Source: Patescibacteria group bacterium
Lineage (GTDB): Bacteria; Patescibacteriota; Patescibacteriia; Patescibacteriales; UBA12465
Assembly (NCBI GenBank): GCA_028696995.1
Contig: JAQVFY010000007.1
Coordinates: forward strand, 1-32,758
Direction of reading: 5' to 3'
DNA length: 32,758 nucleotides
The notes below the pieces were generated by a model. That model was not told where the DNA came from and searched no databases. It worked only from the letters and a program-made list of their open reading frames with translations. The position numbers were made by a program, and so were the translations under genes. Within the stretch, counting starts at the first letter, position 1. Every line of letters begins with the position of its first letter. This document shows positions 7,812-16,862 of this stretch, in pieces.

Positions 7812-9500
7812 CTAATACCCATATTTTGTTTTAGTGCTATTATAAATATCAGCAACTTCGGAATCAGATAAGGCTTTATCATAAATTCTAATATCATTTA
7901 AAACACCAGAAAAACTAGAAGACCTAGATACACTAAGAGCGGCATCAGAACTAAATAGTGGATTATAAACACTTTGTTCATTGTCTGTTTGATTATCTAC
8001 ATAAAGTTTTAAAGTCCCATTTTTATAAGTAAAAGCTATGTGATGCCAAGAGTTATTATTAATCGTAGTAACACCATTCACATAAGTAGCAGTGGAACCA
8101 TCTCCGGAAACAATAACACTAGCATAATTTTGACTCGCTCTCAATATCAGCCCCCAAACTCTCTTACTATCAGTATTCCAACGATCAAGAAAATAAATAT
8201 TAGAAGCTGATGACATGGCAGTTTTAACCCAAATAGATGCCGAAAAATCATTATTAATTCTTAAAACACTACTATTAGAAACCAAAATATCACTTACCCC
8301 ACCAAACAATATACCAGGATCCAATATACTAGGTTGATAAACCTCTGTCTCCTGAAGAGTATCATTTTCCGAAGAAGAAAAATCATAAGCCACAAAGTTA
8401 CCCAAACCATCCGTTAAACCAATATAATCCAATTGCATTTGAACACTAGCAGTAGTATTCCAATCATAACGCCAACCAGTAATATTAGAATTGGTCCAAT
8501 ATTGATGACCACCCATATACACCCTTAAAGTATGCCACTCACCATCTGATATCATAGTTGGAGAACCAACATATTGATCCCCATTAGCTGAAGTTCTTCT
8601 ACTATTCAGAAAAAATATTTCAGAATAACCAGCCGTACCTGATACCACCCGATATCTAAACTCAACATATTTATAAACATTAGGATCAAAAGAACCCAAA
8701 GAGCTCATCGTAATACTAGGATCATTATTATTAGACGTTACTGTTAAAATTCCACCTGTAATAGAGTTAAGTGTAGTATTATAGCTATAATAAGGGGAAA
8801 GAGAAACATTATTCCAATTCTCCTTAAAAGCAAAATTGGCTTGACTGGCTGGCAATTTAAAACCTAAATCAGAAGAAATGTGAAACTTTAAATTACTATA
8901 TAAATCAGCATCATAAATCTGTTTCATGAGATCATAAGCAGCTGTCTCATCCACCAAAGACCCACCAGCCGATTCAACCCTCGTTTTGTAATTACTAAGC
9001 AAAGTAGCAATCATCGGATCATCCTCCTCTGGTTCTCCTGCTGGTAATTGAGCTAGAGAAGAAATGTCATCAGGACCAGCTGATTTTAAACCAGCACTCA
9101 AACCACCAGAAGATTCCCCTAAACAAAAAGATAAGGTATAAGAACCATTATTGGTACTAGTAGCTGTATAAATATAAGAATTTTCTTGATCGCTACAATC
9201 ACCATCAGCTGGTGTCGGAGCGGTAGGAACTTGCTCTAAATAAACAACCCCACCAGTTGCCAAAGAAGTACTAAACTCTTCTGTAGATGGATAATGCCCC
9301 TGATTATAATAATAAGCTTCTAAGGCAGTCTGAATTTGCTTGACATCAGCCACTCTTTTAGCATCACGAGCAGTTGATCTATTATTATTAACAGAAACCA
9401 CTGCCACAGTAGTAAGAACCCCAATAATAGCAACTGCTATCAAAACCTCTATTAAAGTAAAAGCTAATTTGTTTAAAATTGTTTTTTTAAATTTAGACAT
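7812..9500 (-). CDS. Type IV pilin-like/pseudopilin N-terminus fused to beta-rich region and C-terminal LamG-like domain
   Basis: Class III prepilin motif KLAFTLIEVLIAVAIIGVLTTVAVVSVNNNRSTARDAKRVADVKQIQTALEAYYYNQGHYPS; C-term SASIWVKT...SWHHIAFTYKNGTLKLYVDNQ...LNDIRIYDKALSDSEVADIYN. Confidence 0.9.
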   Translation of the reverse strand: MSKFKKTILNKLAFTLIEVLIAVAIIGVLTTVAVVSVNNNRSTARDAKRVADVKQIQTALEAYYYNQGHYPSTEEFSTSLATGGVVYLEQVPTAPTPADGDCSDQENSYIYTATSTNNGSYTLSFCLGESSGGLSAGLKSAGPDDISSLAQLPAGEPEEDDPMIATLLSNYKTRVESAGGSLVDETAAYDLMKQIYDADLYSNLKFHISSDLGFKLPASQANFAFKENWNNVSLSPYYSYNTTLNSITGGILTVTSNNNDPSITMSSLGSFDPNVYKYVEFRYRVVSGTAGYSEIFFLNSRRTSANGDQYVGSPTMISDGEWHTLRVYMGGHQYWTNSNITGWRYDWNTTASVQMQLDYIGLTDGLGNFVAYDFSSSENDTLQETEVYQPSILDPGILFGGVSDILVSNSSVLRINNDFSASIWVKTAMSSASNIYFLDRWNTDSKRVWGLILRASQNYASVIVSGDGSTATYVNGVTTINNNSWHHIAFTYKNGTLKLYVDNQTDNEQSVYNPLFSSDAALSVSRSSSFSGVLNDIRIYDKALSDSEVADIYNSTKTKYGY

Positions 9501-9528
9501 AATATAAATATTTTTACTTAAAAAATTA

Positions 9529-11775
9529 TTATTTTTCCTCTGAATTTAATTTTTCCAAAAAAGCATTGACATCAGAAGTATAAGCACTGTCTATCTCTGA
9601 AATTCTCAAAGCAGTTTCTCTAGCTTTAGTAAAATTACCAGCCTCATAATAAACTAAAGATAATTTGGATAAAGTATCAATATCATCTTTTTCAGCTGAC
9701 AAAATTATCTCATAAAATTTGATCAACAAATCCAAAGAATCTTTTTGATAGTAACGACTTTCTACCGATTCTAAAAAATCATTCCAATTTATTAAAGAAA
9801 AACCACCACGCTCGGCACAAATTTTAAAATTTTCAATAAATTTATCAGTATCCTCAGTTAAAAAGTAAAAGTGAGCTAATTGACAATAAGCCTCTGGCAT
9901 ATTAGCATTTAAACTCTTAGCATATTCGATAGCAGAGATCGCCTCATCTTTTCTATCAAAATTTAAAAGTAAATTGGCCTTAGTTAAATACAAAGGAACT
10001 CTTCCGGGACTATTTTCTATAGACCTCTCTAAAGTATCTAGTGCTAAAGAACCAAATTTAGAACTTTTATCCTGATCACCCAAAGATAAATAAAAACGTC
10101 CGGCAAAATCATAAATTCGAGCTAAACGAAATAAAGATAAACTATCATAAATATTATAACTTTGATTTTTCTCAGCCACTTCTACCGCCAAAAGAACAGC
10201 CTCCTCAGCCTTCTTTTTGTCAGTTTCTTGTAAAACCTTATCAGTAGAAGACAAAAATAAATTAATAAAAGATTCACGAGAATCACGCTCTAGACCAGTA
10301 CGATAAGTAAAAGCTTGGCGATAAGAATCGCTCGCCTTAACTATTCCCAAACTATTAACCTCTTTATAGGCTGAAATAGTTTTCTGAAGCATTGTTAGAG
10401 TATTAATATTATTTATAAAAGATAAAAATAATAATAAAATAAAAACTGGAACTAAAAAATTATTTATTAGCCCTTTAAATCTAAAAACCATAATTTCCCT
10501 ATCAACCTTTTTAAGTCCCATAAAATTTATATAGGCTAATAAAGACATAAAATATAAATAAGTGGCAAAAGAATCAAAAACTGCTAAATTTTGCACAAAA
10601 TAAGCAGTCACCAAGCCTAAAATTAAAGATAATTCTATTTTATTAAAAGACCGATCAGAATTATCAGCTAAATTTCGGCGATAAGCTCGTACAGAATATA
10701 TGATAATAAAAAAGAAAATTGATAAGTAAGCTAAGAGACCAATTATCCCAGTAGTAGTTAAAATATCAATAATATTATTATGAGCTCTATCAAAATAAGT
10801 GGCCGACCTATCATAATCATAAAATTTGGGGTCAAAATATTTATCAAAAATCAAGGCATAATTTCCGTGACCAACTCCAAAAATCATATCAACCGGATGA
10901 TCAACTAAATACTGACCAGCTGATTTATAGGATATTAAACGAGTATTAAGAGTAACGTTCTCAGTAGAAAAATCACGTAAAGCTTTTCCTAAATAAGTAC
11001 CATCAAAAATAGAATGAGAACGAAAAGCAAACAAAGAAGCTACTAAAGCCGTAAAAATAATTAAAGCGCCGGCACTAATAATTTTAAATTTCTTGTTTTT
11101 GGAAACAAAAATTAAAACTAAAATACTAACAAATATTCCAGCCAATAAACCAGCCTGAGATCCAGAAATATTAGCCCGAACTAAGCCGACAAAGGCCAAT
11201 AAAATTCCAATGGCATATAAAGATTTTAGCCACCAATCTTTAGACTGGAAGAAAAAAATAGCTTGCCAAAAAATAGCAAAAAGCATCATAGCAGCGACAT
11301 AAGCCACATTTCCAATAGTTGAAGCTGGATCTTTTTTAAATAAACCATGAAAAACTACCAATAAAGAAGAAATAACTACCGCGTGTAATAATTGTCGATA
11401 ATCTTTCTTAGAACGAAAAGCAGTAATGATAATAAGATAAAATAAAAGAAAATGAAGCAAATGAAAAACTCCCAAGAGACGCTCTATATCACCCCAAAAA
11501 CTCATATTGAAATCAACACTAACGGCTAAGGACATTATCAAGGTAATAAAATAAGCCAAGAGACCAAAAGTTAAAGATGATTTTGTTGGTAAATATTTGG
11601 GATATTTTATCAGAAAGAAAACCCAGAATAAAGCCAAGACTTCTATTAAAATATTGAAGGGTAATTGCTTGGAAGATATAAAAGGAAAAAGCAAGGATCC
11701 AAAAACAAAGAATAAAATAAGAAAAGAAGCGAAAATTCCACCCTTTAAAATGGCTAAATAGTTTTTCTCTGACAT
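9529..11775 (-). CDS. O-antigen ligase / Wzy_C family polymerase-ligase with C-terminal TPR-like region
   Basis: About 10-12 TM helices, Wzy_C-type segment RAHNNIIDILTTTGIIGLLAYLSIFFFII, followed by helical repeats (FYLSLGDQDKSSKFGSLALDTLERSIENSP..., AIEYAKSLNANMPEAYCQLAHFYF). Confidence 0.88.
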   Translation of the reverse strand: MSEKNYLAILKGGIFASFLILFFVFGSLLFPFISSKQLPFNILIEVLALFWVFFLIKYPKYLPTKSSLTFGLLAYFITLIMSLAVSVDFNMSFWGDIERLLGVFHLLHFLLFYLIIITAFRSKKDYRQLLHAVVISSLLVVFHGLFKKDPASTIGNVAYVAAMMLFAIFWQAIFFFQSKDWWLKSLYAIGILLAFVGLVRANISGSQAGLLAGIFVSILVLIFVSKNKKFKIISAGALIIFTALVASLFAFRSHSIFDGTYLGKALRDFSTENVTLNTRLISYKSAGQYLVDHPVDMIFGVGHGNYALIFDKYFDPKFYDYDRSATYFDRAHNNIIDILTTTGIIGLLAYLSIFFFIIIYSVRAYRRNLADNSDRSFNKIELSLILGLVTAYFVQNLAVFDSFATYLYFMSLLAYINFMGLKKVDREIMVFRFKGLINNFLVPVFILLLFLSFINNINTLTMLQKTISAYKEVNSLGIVKASDSYRQAFTYRTGLERDSRESFINLFLSSTDKVLQETDKKKAEEAVLLAVEVAEKNQSYNIYDSLSLFRLARIYDFAGRFYLSLGDQDKSSKFGSLALDTLERSIENSPGRVPLYLTKANLLLNFDRKDEAISAIEYAKSLNANMPEAYCQLAHFYFLTEDTDKFIENFKICAERGGFSLINWNDFLESVESRYYQKDSLDLLIKFYEIILSAEKDDIDTLSKLSLVYYEAGNFTKARETALRISEIDSAYTSDVNAFLEKLNSEEK

Positions 11776-11796
11776 AAATTTAATTTATTTTATTAA

Positions 11797-11822
11797 TATC
11801 TTTTAAGTATACTTAAAAGATA
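11797..11822. promoter_or_regulatory. 26-bp perfect palindrome (operator-like)
   Basis: TATCTTTTAAGTATACTTAAAAGATA is identical to its reverse complement. Confidence 0.85.
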
Positions 11823-11838
11823 AATATTATTATGAAAA

Positions 11839-11860
11839 AGTTTTAAGTATACTTAAAACT
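11839..11860. promoter_or_regulatory. 22-bp perfect palindrome sharing an 18-bp core with the preceding one
   Basis: AGTTTTAAGTATACTTAAAACT; core TTTTAAGTATACTTAAAA identical to the site at 11797-11822; centre-to-centre spacing 40 bp. Confidence 0.85.
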
Positions 11861-11907
11861 CATAAATAACTAAAAGCTCAAAAAAACCATAGAATTCTAT
11901 CAATTGA

Positions 11908-11936
11908 TTAATAGAAAACCCATAGAAAACTGTCAA
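11908..11936 (-). promoter_or_regulatory. Putative sigma70-like promoter toward the ligase gene
   Basis: Minus strand TTGACA (11936-11931) - 17 nt - TATTAA; perfect -35, 4/6 -10. Confidence 0.45.
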
Positions 11937-11947
11937 TCTGGCGGTGT

Positions 11948-11975
11948 TTGATTTTTAATAATTAATTGTTATAAT
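11948..11975 (+). promoter_or_regulatory. Putative promoter of the 11983 sugar transferase gene
   Basis: TTGATT (11948-11953) - 16 nt - TATAAT (11970-11975); predicted start site falls at or next to the ATG at 11983. Confidence 0.45.
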
Positions 11976-11982
11976 AAAGGTA

Positions 11983-13359
11983 ATGATCAAAGCTAGAATA
12001 AGACAATTTTTTCTACTCTTGGTTGATGGGTTAATACTGATACTTTCTTTATACATCGCCTTAACCTTGAGGTATATAGAAACACCCGGGCCAGAATTGT
12101 GGCAAAATCACTTACAGTTTTTTGGGCCTGTTTTTGTATTATGGATTTTAATTATTTATATCAATAGTTTATATGATTTTAGAAAATTTATCAACCAAGG
12201 CAAACTCATCGAACAAGCTACTCGCAGTATTCTTTTAGCCTTTCTAATAACTATTATTTTTTTCTACCTTATCCCTAAGTCTGAAATTAGCCCTAAAACT
12301 AATTTAATAATCTTTTCTGCGGTTTTCTACGTTTTCTTTTTATTATGGCGTCTAGGCTTTGCTCTTCTTAACAAAAAATACTTACCCACCACCAATGTTG
12401 CTATTATCGGATATAATGAAATTATCCGTCGAACAATTAAAATGATAAAAGGAAATCCGCAATTAGGTTACGATGTAAAATTTATTTTAAGTGAAAAAAA
12501 CAATGTTTTAATAGATATTGCTGAACATTATGAAGTTAAACTCGTAGAAGATGTTAATCAATTAGCCCGAGCTATTAAACAATATAAGATTAATATTTTA
12601 ATTCCAGAAAAAGATATTAATGAAATGAAGGAGCTACAAAAGACTTTATTTAATTTACTCCCAACGGGGATAAATTATTGTAATTTGACTAAATTTTATG
12701 AAGAAATTAGTGGGCAAATTCCTTTAGAAATATTAAATAAGGGTTGGTTTTTGGAAAATCTAAATTTGGCTAATAAAAAAAACTTTGAAAGAATGAAACG
12801 CTTATATGATGTATTTTTTGCTATAATTTTATTAACATTAACTCTCCCCTTCTGGCCGTTTATTATTTTGTTTATAAAAATGGGTAGTCGAGGACCAGTA
12901 ATATTTAAACAAACTAGAGTTGGGCAAAATAGTAAAAATTTTAAATTTTATAAGTTTCGCTCCATGAAAATAGAAAACAATAATCAATCGCCAACTACCA
13001 AAAATGATACCAGAATTACACGATTTGGTAAGTTTATGCGACAAACTAGGATAGATGAGATTCCCCAGCTAATCAACGTTCTAAAGGGCGATATGAGCTT
13101 TGTTGGACCTCGTCCGGAGCGACCAGAGCTCATCAAGGAGTTAATCGGCAATATTCCTTTTTATGGGGTAAGAAATTTAATAAAACCCGGAATAACTGGA
13201 TGGGATCAAATCTCAGGAGAATACCACTCCCCTTCAATTGCTGATACCTACAAGAAATTGCAATATGATTTGTTTTATATCAAGAATAGAACAGTATATT
13301 TGGATATAAGTATAATATTAAAAACGATAAAGACGGCGCTTGGAAAAGAGGGAAGGTAG
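11983..13359 (+). CDS. Polyprenyl glycosylphosphotransferase (second initiating sugar transferase)
   Basis: TM N-terminus, KRLYDVFFAIILLTLTLPFWPFI, FKQTRVGQNSKNFKFYKFRSM, TRITRFGKFMRQTRIDEIPQLINVLKGDMSFVGPRPERPE, KPGITGWDQISGEY. Confidence 0.93.
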   Translation: MIKARIRQFFLLLVDGLILILSLYIALTLRYIETPGPELWQNHLQFFGPVFVLWILIIYINSLYDFRKFINQGKLIEQATRSILLAFLITIIFFYLIPKSEISPKTNLIIFSAVFYVFFLLWRLGFALLNKKYLPTTNVAIIGYNEIIRRTIKMIKGNPQLGYDVKFILSEKNNVLIDIAEHYEVKLVEDVNQLARAIKQYKINILIPEKDINEMKELQKTLFNLLPTGINYCNLTKFYEEISGQIPLEILNKGWFLENLNLANKKNFERMKRLYDVFFAIILLTLTLPFWPFIILFIKMGSRGPVIFKQTRVGQNSKNFKFYKFRSMKIENNNQSPTTKNDTRITRFGKFMRQTRIDEIPQLINVLKGDMSFVGPRPERPELIKELIGNIPFYGVRNLIKPGITGWDQISGEYHSPSIADTYKKLQYDLFYIKNRTVYLDISIILKTIKTALGKEGR

Positions 13360-13390
13360 AAAAATACGAAATTATGAAACTAAAATAAAT

Positions 13391-14635
13391 ATGATTAAAA
13401 AAATAAAAAAAATAATCTATAATTTATTAAAAAAATCAGAAAAATGGACTAAAACTGACATGATATATTTATTCAAAGGTGGTTTTTGGTTGAGTTCAGG
13501 AAAAATAATATCATCTTTATCAGGTCTCTTATTAGCAATTTTTTTTGCTAATTTATTACCAAAAGAAGATTATGGAACTTACAAATATATTTTATCAATA
13601 GTGGGCTTACTAGCAATACCAACATTATCTGGTATCAATACTGCATTAAATAGATCAATAGCCCAAGGAAATGATAAATCTTTTTTTATATCTTTAAAAA
13701 CTAAAATAAAATGGGGAACCTTAGGAGGTATATTAAGTTTATTACTGGCAGGATATTATTATTTCTATAAAGATGATACAACTTTAACAATTTGTTTTTT
13801 AATTTCTAGTCTTTTTATTCCTTTTATGGACCCAATAATGGCTTACCAATCCATATTAATAGGGAAAAAGAAATTTAAAATGCTTAGCACCCAAAACGCG
13901 ATAATAAATACAGTTGCAGTTTTAATAATAATATTAGTATTAGCTACTACAAGAAATCTATTTGCTGTTTTATTTTCTTATTTCATATCTCATACCACAC
14001 TCCGCTTTATTTTTCTCATATTCACTTTAAAAAAAATAAAATTAAATAAAAATGAAGATAAATCAGTTATATCATACGGTAAACATTTGAGTGCAATGAA
14101 TATTATAGGAACAATATCTAGCCAAATAGATAAAATTCTTATTTTTAATTATTTAGGAGTAGTTAATCTAGCTATATATTCATTTGCTATCGTAATGCCA
14201 GACCAAATAAGAACATTCTTAAAGAACATAAATGTTTTAGCATTACCAAAAATGTCTCAAAACTTATCTTTATCAAAAAAAGATGTAATAAAAAAAATAA
14301 AAACATTCTTTATAATATTGCTCCCCATAATAATATTATATATAATACTAGCCCCTACTATATATAAATTATTTTTCCCAGAATATCTTGATTCAATAAT
14401 ATATAGCCAATTATTCTCAATATCATTATTAGGAATACCATTCTCAATGTTAGGCCTATCATATCTAACCGCCACCAAACAACAAACTAAGCTTTATTTT
14501 TTAACAACATGGCTATCGATTATTAAAATTATATTATTAATTATAGGAGGATATTTCTTTGGATTAAATGGAATTATAATATCTATCATTTTTTATCAAC
14601 TAAGCTACTCAATCCTTATATACAATAAAATGTAA
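13391..14635 (+). CDS. Wzx-like polysaccharide flippase (MATE/MOP superfamily)
   Basis: About 12 TM helices, GGFWLSSGKIISSLSGLLLAIFFANLLPKEDYGTYKYILSIVGLLAIPTLSGINTALNRSIAQG; internal ATG at 13391 preferred over 13340, which overlaps the upstream gene. Confidence 0.88.
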   Translation: MIKKIKKIIYNLLKKSEKWTKTDMIYLFKGGFWLSSGKIISSLSGLLLAIFFANLLPKEDYGTYKYILSIVGLLAIPTLSGINTALNRSIAQGNDKSFFISLKTKIKWGTLGGILSLLLAGYYYFYKDDTTLTICFLISSLFIPFMDPIMAYQSILIGKKKFKMLSTQNAIINTVAVLIIILVLATTRNLFAVLFSYFISHTTLRFIFLIFTLKKIKLNKNEDKSVISYGKHLSAMNIIGTISSQIDKILIFNYLGVVNLAIYSFAIVMPDQIRTFLKNINVLALPKMSQNLSLSKKDVIKKIKTFFIILLPIIILYIILAPTIYKLFFPEYLDSIIYSQLFSISLLGIPFSMLGLSYLTATKQQTKLYFLTTWLSIIKIILLIIGGYFFGLNGIIISIIFYQLSYSILIYNKM

Positions 14636-14653
14636 TTGGTTAAATCAAGATAA

Positions 14654-15739
14654 TTATGCTTTTAAAAAAATTACCTTGAGATTTTTATAAAGATTTTTTG
14701 TGGAATAATTTATAAAAAATTCTCGATTATAAAAAAATATTTTTTCTTCAGATAATTTTATTGCTTTCTTAATAGATTTCTTTAAAGAATCAACATTTTC
14801 ACAATCATAATTAATAACTCCCTCATATTGAGACAAATCTTTTAATCCAGCATTATTTGTATCAGTGACTACATTTTTTTTCATTGAAAGCATAGACAAA
14901 ACAGCAATCTGGCCAGAGGATCTCAATGTTTTTCTGAGGGGCACAATTCCAAATAACATTTTAGAATAATAATTTCTAATTTCTTTTATTGTAATTTTAT
15001 TATTGATAACTTCTATACCAAAATCCCCTATCGGTAAAACAATATTCTGTGATGTTATTATTTTAAGTTTAATATTAAAATCATTTTCTTCTTTATATAT
15101 CTCACTCCAAGCAGTAATTAAATTTCTATAATCTCTTTCGCTATCATTCCCAATAGATATTACATATCTTTCGATAGTATTATCACAATATTTTTCTCCA
15201 TTAAAAAAATTAATATCAATTCCAGGATTAATAAATTTTACATTATTTAATTTTAATTTATCAAAAAAAAGTTTTTCTTCAGACAAAGAATAAACAATAA
15301 CCGAATCAGCTCGCTTTAAAAGCCATATTATTAATGCTTTCCTGCAAGGACCATTAATATTATTTATTAAACCAATAGACGCTCCAAAAATCTTAATATT
15401 TCTTTTAATAAGCCCAATTCTCTTTAGTAATAAAATAGGAAAAAGGGTTCCGTCGGCTGAACAAAAAATAATATCAAAAGTATTTATTTTTTTTAAATTT
15501 TCAAAAATTAAACCCAACTTAAAACTTAATCTATAAAACCTATAAAAAACACGAGTACACAAAAAATCTAAAAACAAATAGCGCTTTTTATTACAATGAT
15601 TTATACTATCTGTAATAAAATTATTATCAGACAAAAAGAAATTGTATCCGTATAACAAAGTGTCAGGACCTAAAGCATCTAGAAAATTATTAAGAACCTT
15701 AGTTTTATTTCTATGATTTATGTATAATATTTTTTTCAT
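14654..15739 (-). CDS. Glycosyltransferase, GT4-like (divergent)
   Basis: 361 aa; RADSVIVYSLSEEKLFFDKLKLNNVKFINPGIDINFF..., IVPLRKTLRSSGQIAVLSMLSMKKNVVTDTNNAGLKDL resembles group-1 C-terminal fold. Confidence 0.65.
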   Translation of the reverse strand: MKKILYINHRNKTKVLNNFLDALGPDTLLYGYNFFLSDNNFITDSINHCNKKRYLFLDFLCTRVFYRFYRLSFKLGLIFENLKKINTFDIIFCSADGTLFPILLLKRIGLIKRNIKIFGASIGLINNINGPCRKALIIWLLKRADSVIVYSLSEEKLFFDKLKLNNVKFINPGIDINFFNGEKYCDNTIERYVISIGNDSERDYRNLITAWSEIYKEENDFNIKLKIITSQNIVLPIGDFGIEVINNKITIKEIRNYYSKMLFGIVPLRKTLRSSGQIAVLSMLSMKKNVVTDTNNAGLKDLSQYEGVINYDCENVDSLKKSIKKAIKLSEEKIFFYNREFFINYSTKNLYKNLKVIFLKA

Positions 15740-15793
15740 TTTTTATTAAGAATTATAATTGATATTATAAAAAATTAAAAAATATTTAAAATT

Positions 15794-16855
15794 TTATATT
15801 TTTTTAATAACTTTCCAAAAAAAATAATATATTATTAAATATATCTTATAATACCAAATTTTAAAACATTTAGCTTTAACTTTTTTATAAAATCTTCCTC
15901 TATTTTCATATAAATCTATAAAAAGATTAAGATACTCGGCCGACATTTTCTTGGCCGTATTATTATAATTCTTTATTCTATCTACCCAAAAATCATAATT
16001 TCTTCTGATCTCATATAATTTTTCTTCAAAATTTTCAATATTAAATTCTAAACCAAATCCTCCACAATATTCAGAAAGAGCTCCAGAATTTATATATAAA
16101 ATAGGTAAACCACATAAAGCTCCCTCTACATGATGCATTCCGGCTGGTTCATTTCTAGTAGCAGTTAAATAAATATGATGTTTTTTAATTTCATTAGCTA
16201 ATTCAATTCCAGATATCGGAGATAGAATTTTAGAATTTTTATAAACTAAATTTTTAGGAATATTACCTATATAAGTAAAATCAAATTTTTCAGAAAATTC
16301 TTTATCATTTAATAAACCATCTAATTTCTGATAAACATCATGACCCTTCATATAATTATTACTCCAATGATGAGTAATAATTTTTAATTTTTCTTTTTTA
16401 TCCCAAAACTTTTTTTCCATTAAATTAAAACATTTTTCATCAGCTCCATTAAGTATTATTCTGTATGACTTATCTAAAGCCATTCCCTGATTTTCTAATA
16501 ACGGTTTAAGCCATGAAGCAATAAAAACAACAAAATCAGAATATTTACTTGCTTTCACTAAAAGCTTATTAATATGTCCTGATCCTTTTCTCTCATCACA
16601 CTCATTTACTCTTTGAATAATAACAACATTAGGATGTTTTAATTTATAAATAAAAGCATCAAAAAAAGAATAAGAAGAGGACTTACTAATAAAAGGAAAC
16701 GGACTTATATGTAATATTATATCTATATTATCATCACTAAGATTATTAACAACACTAACTCCACTTTTTTCAAGATAATCACGCAAATAATTAGCAAATT
16801 TCATCCCTCCTCCATAGGAGCCATCAATAAATTTAGAATTTAAGCTTACTTTCAT
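15794..16855 (-). CDS. Glycosyltransferase, group-1 family
   Basis: MKVSLNSKFIDGSYGGGMKFANYLRDYLEKSGVSVV..., RIILNGADEKCF, YLTATRNEPAGMHHVEGALCGLPILYINSGALSEYC. Confidence 0.8.
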   Translation of the reverse strand: MKVSLNSKFIDGSYGGGMKFANYLRDYLEKSGVSVVNNLSDDNIDIILHISPFPFISKSSSYSFFDAFIYKLKHPNVVIIQRVNECDERKGSGHINKLLVKASKYSDFVVFIASWLKPLLENQGMALDKSYRIILNGADEKCFNLMEKKFWDKKEKLKIITHHWSNNYMKGHDVYQKLDGLLNDKEFSEKFDFTYIGNIPKNLVYKNSKILSPISGIELANEIKKHHIYLTATRNEPAGMHHVEGALCGLPILYINSGALSEYCGGFGLEFNIENFEEKLYEIRRNYDFWVDRIKNYNNTAKKMSAEYLNLFIDLYENRGRFYKKVKAKCFKIWYYKIYLIIYYFFWKVIKKI

Positions 16856-16862
16856 AATTATA

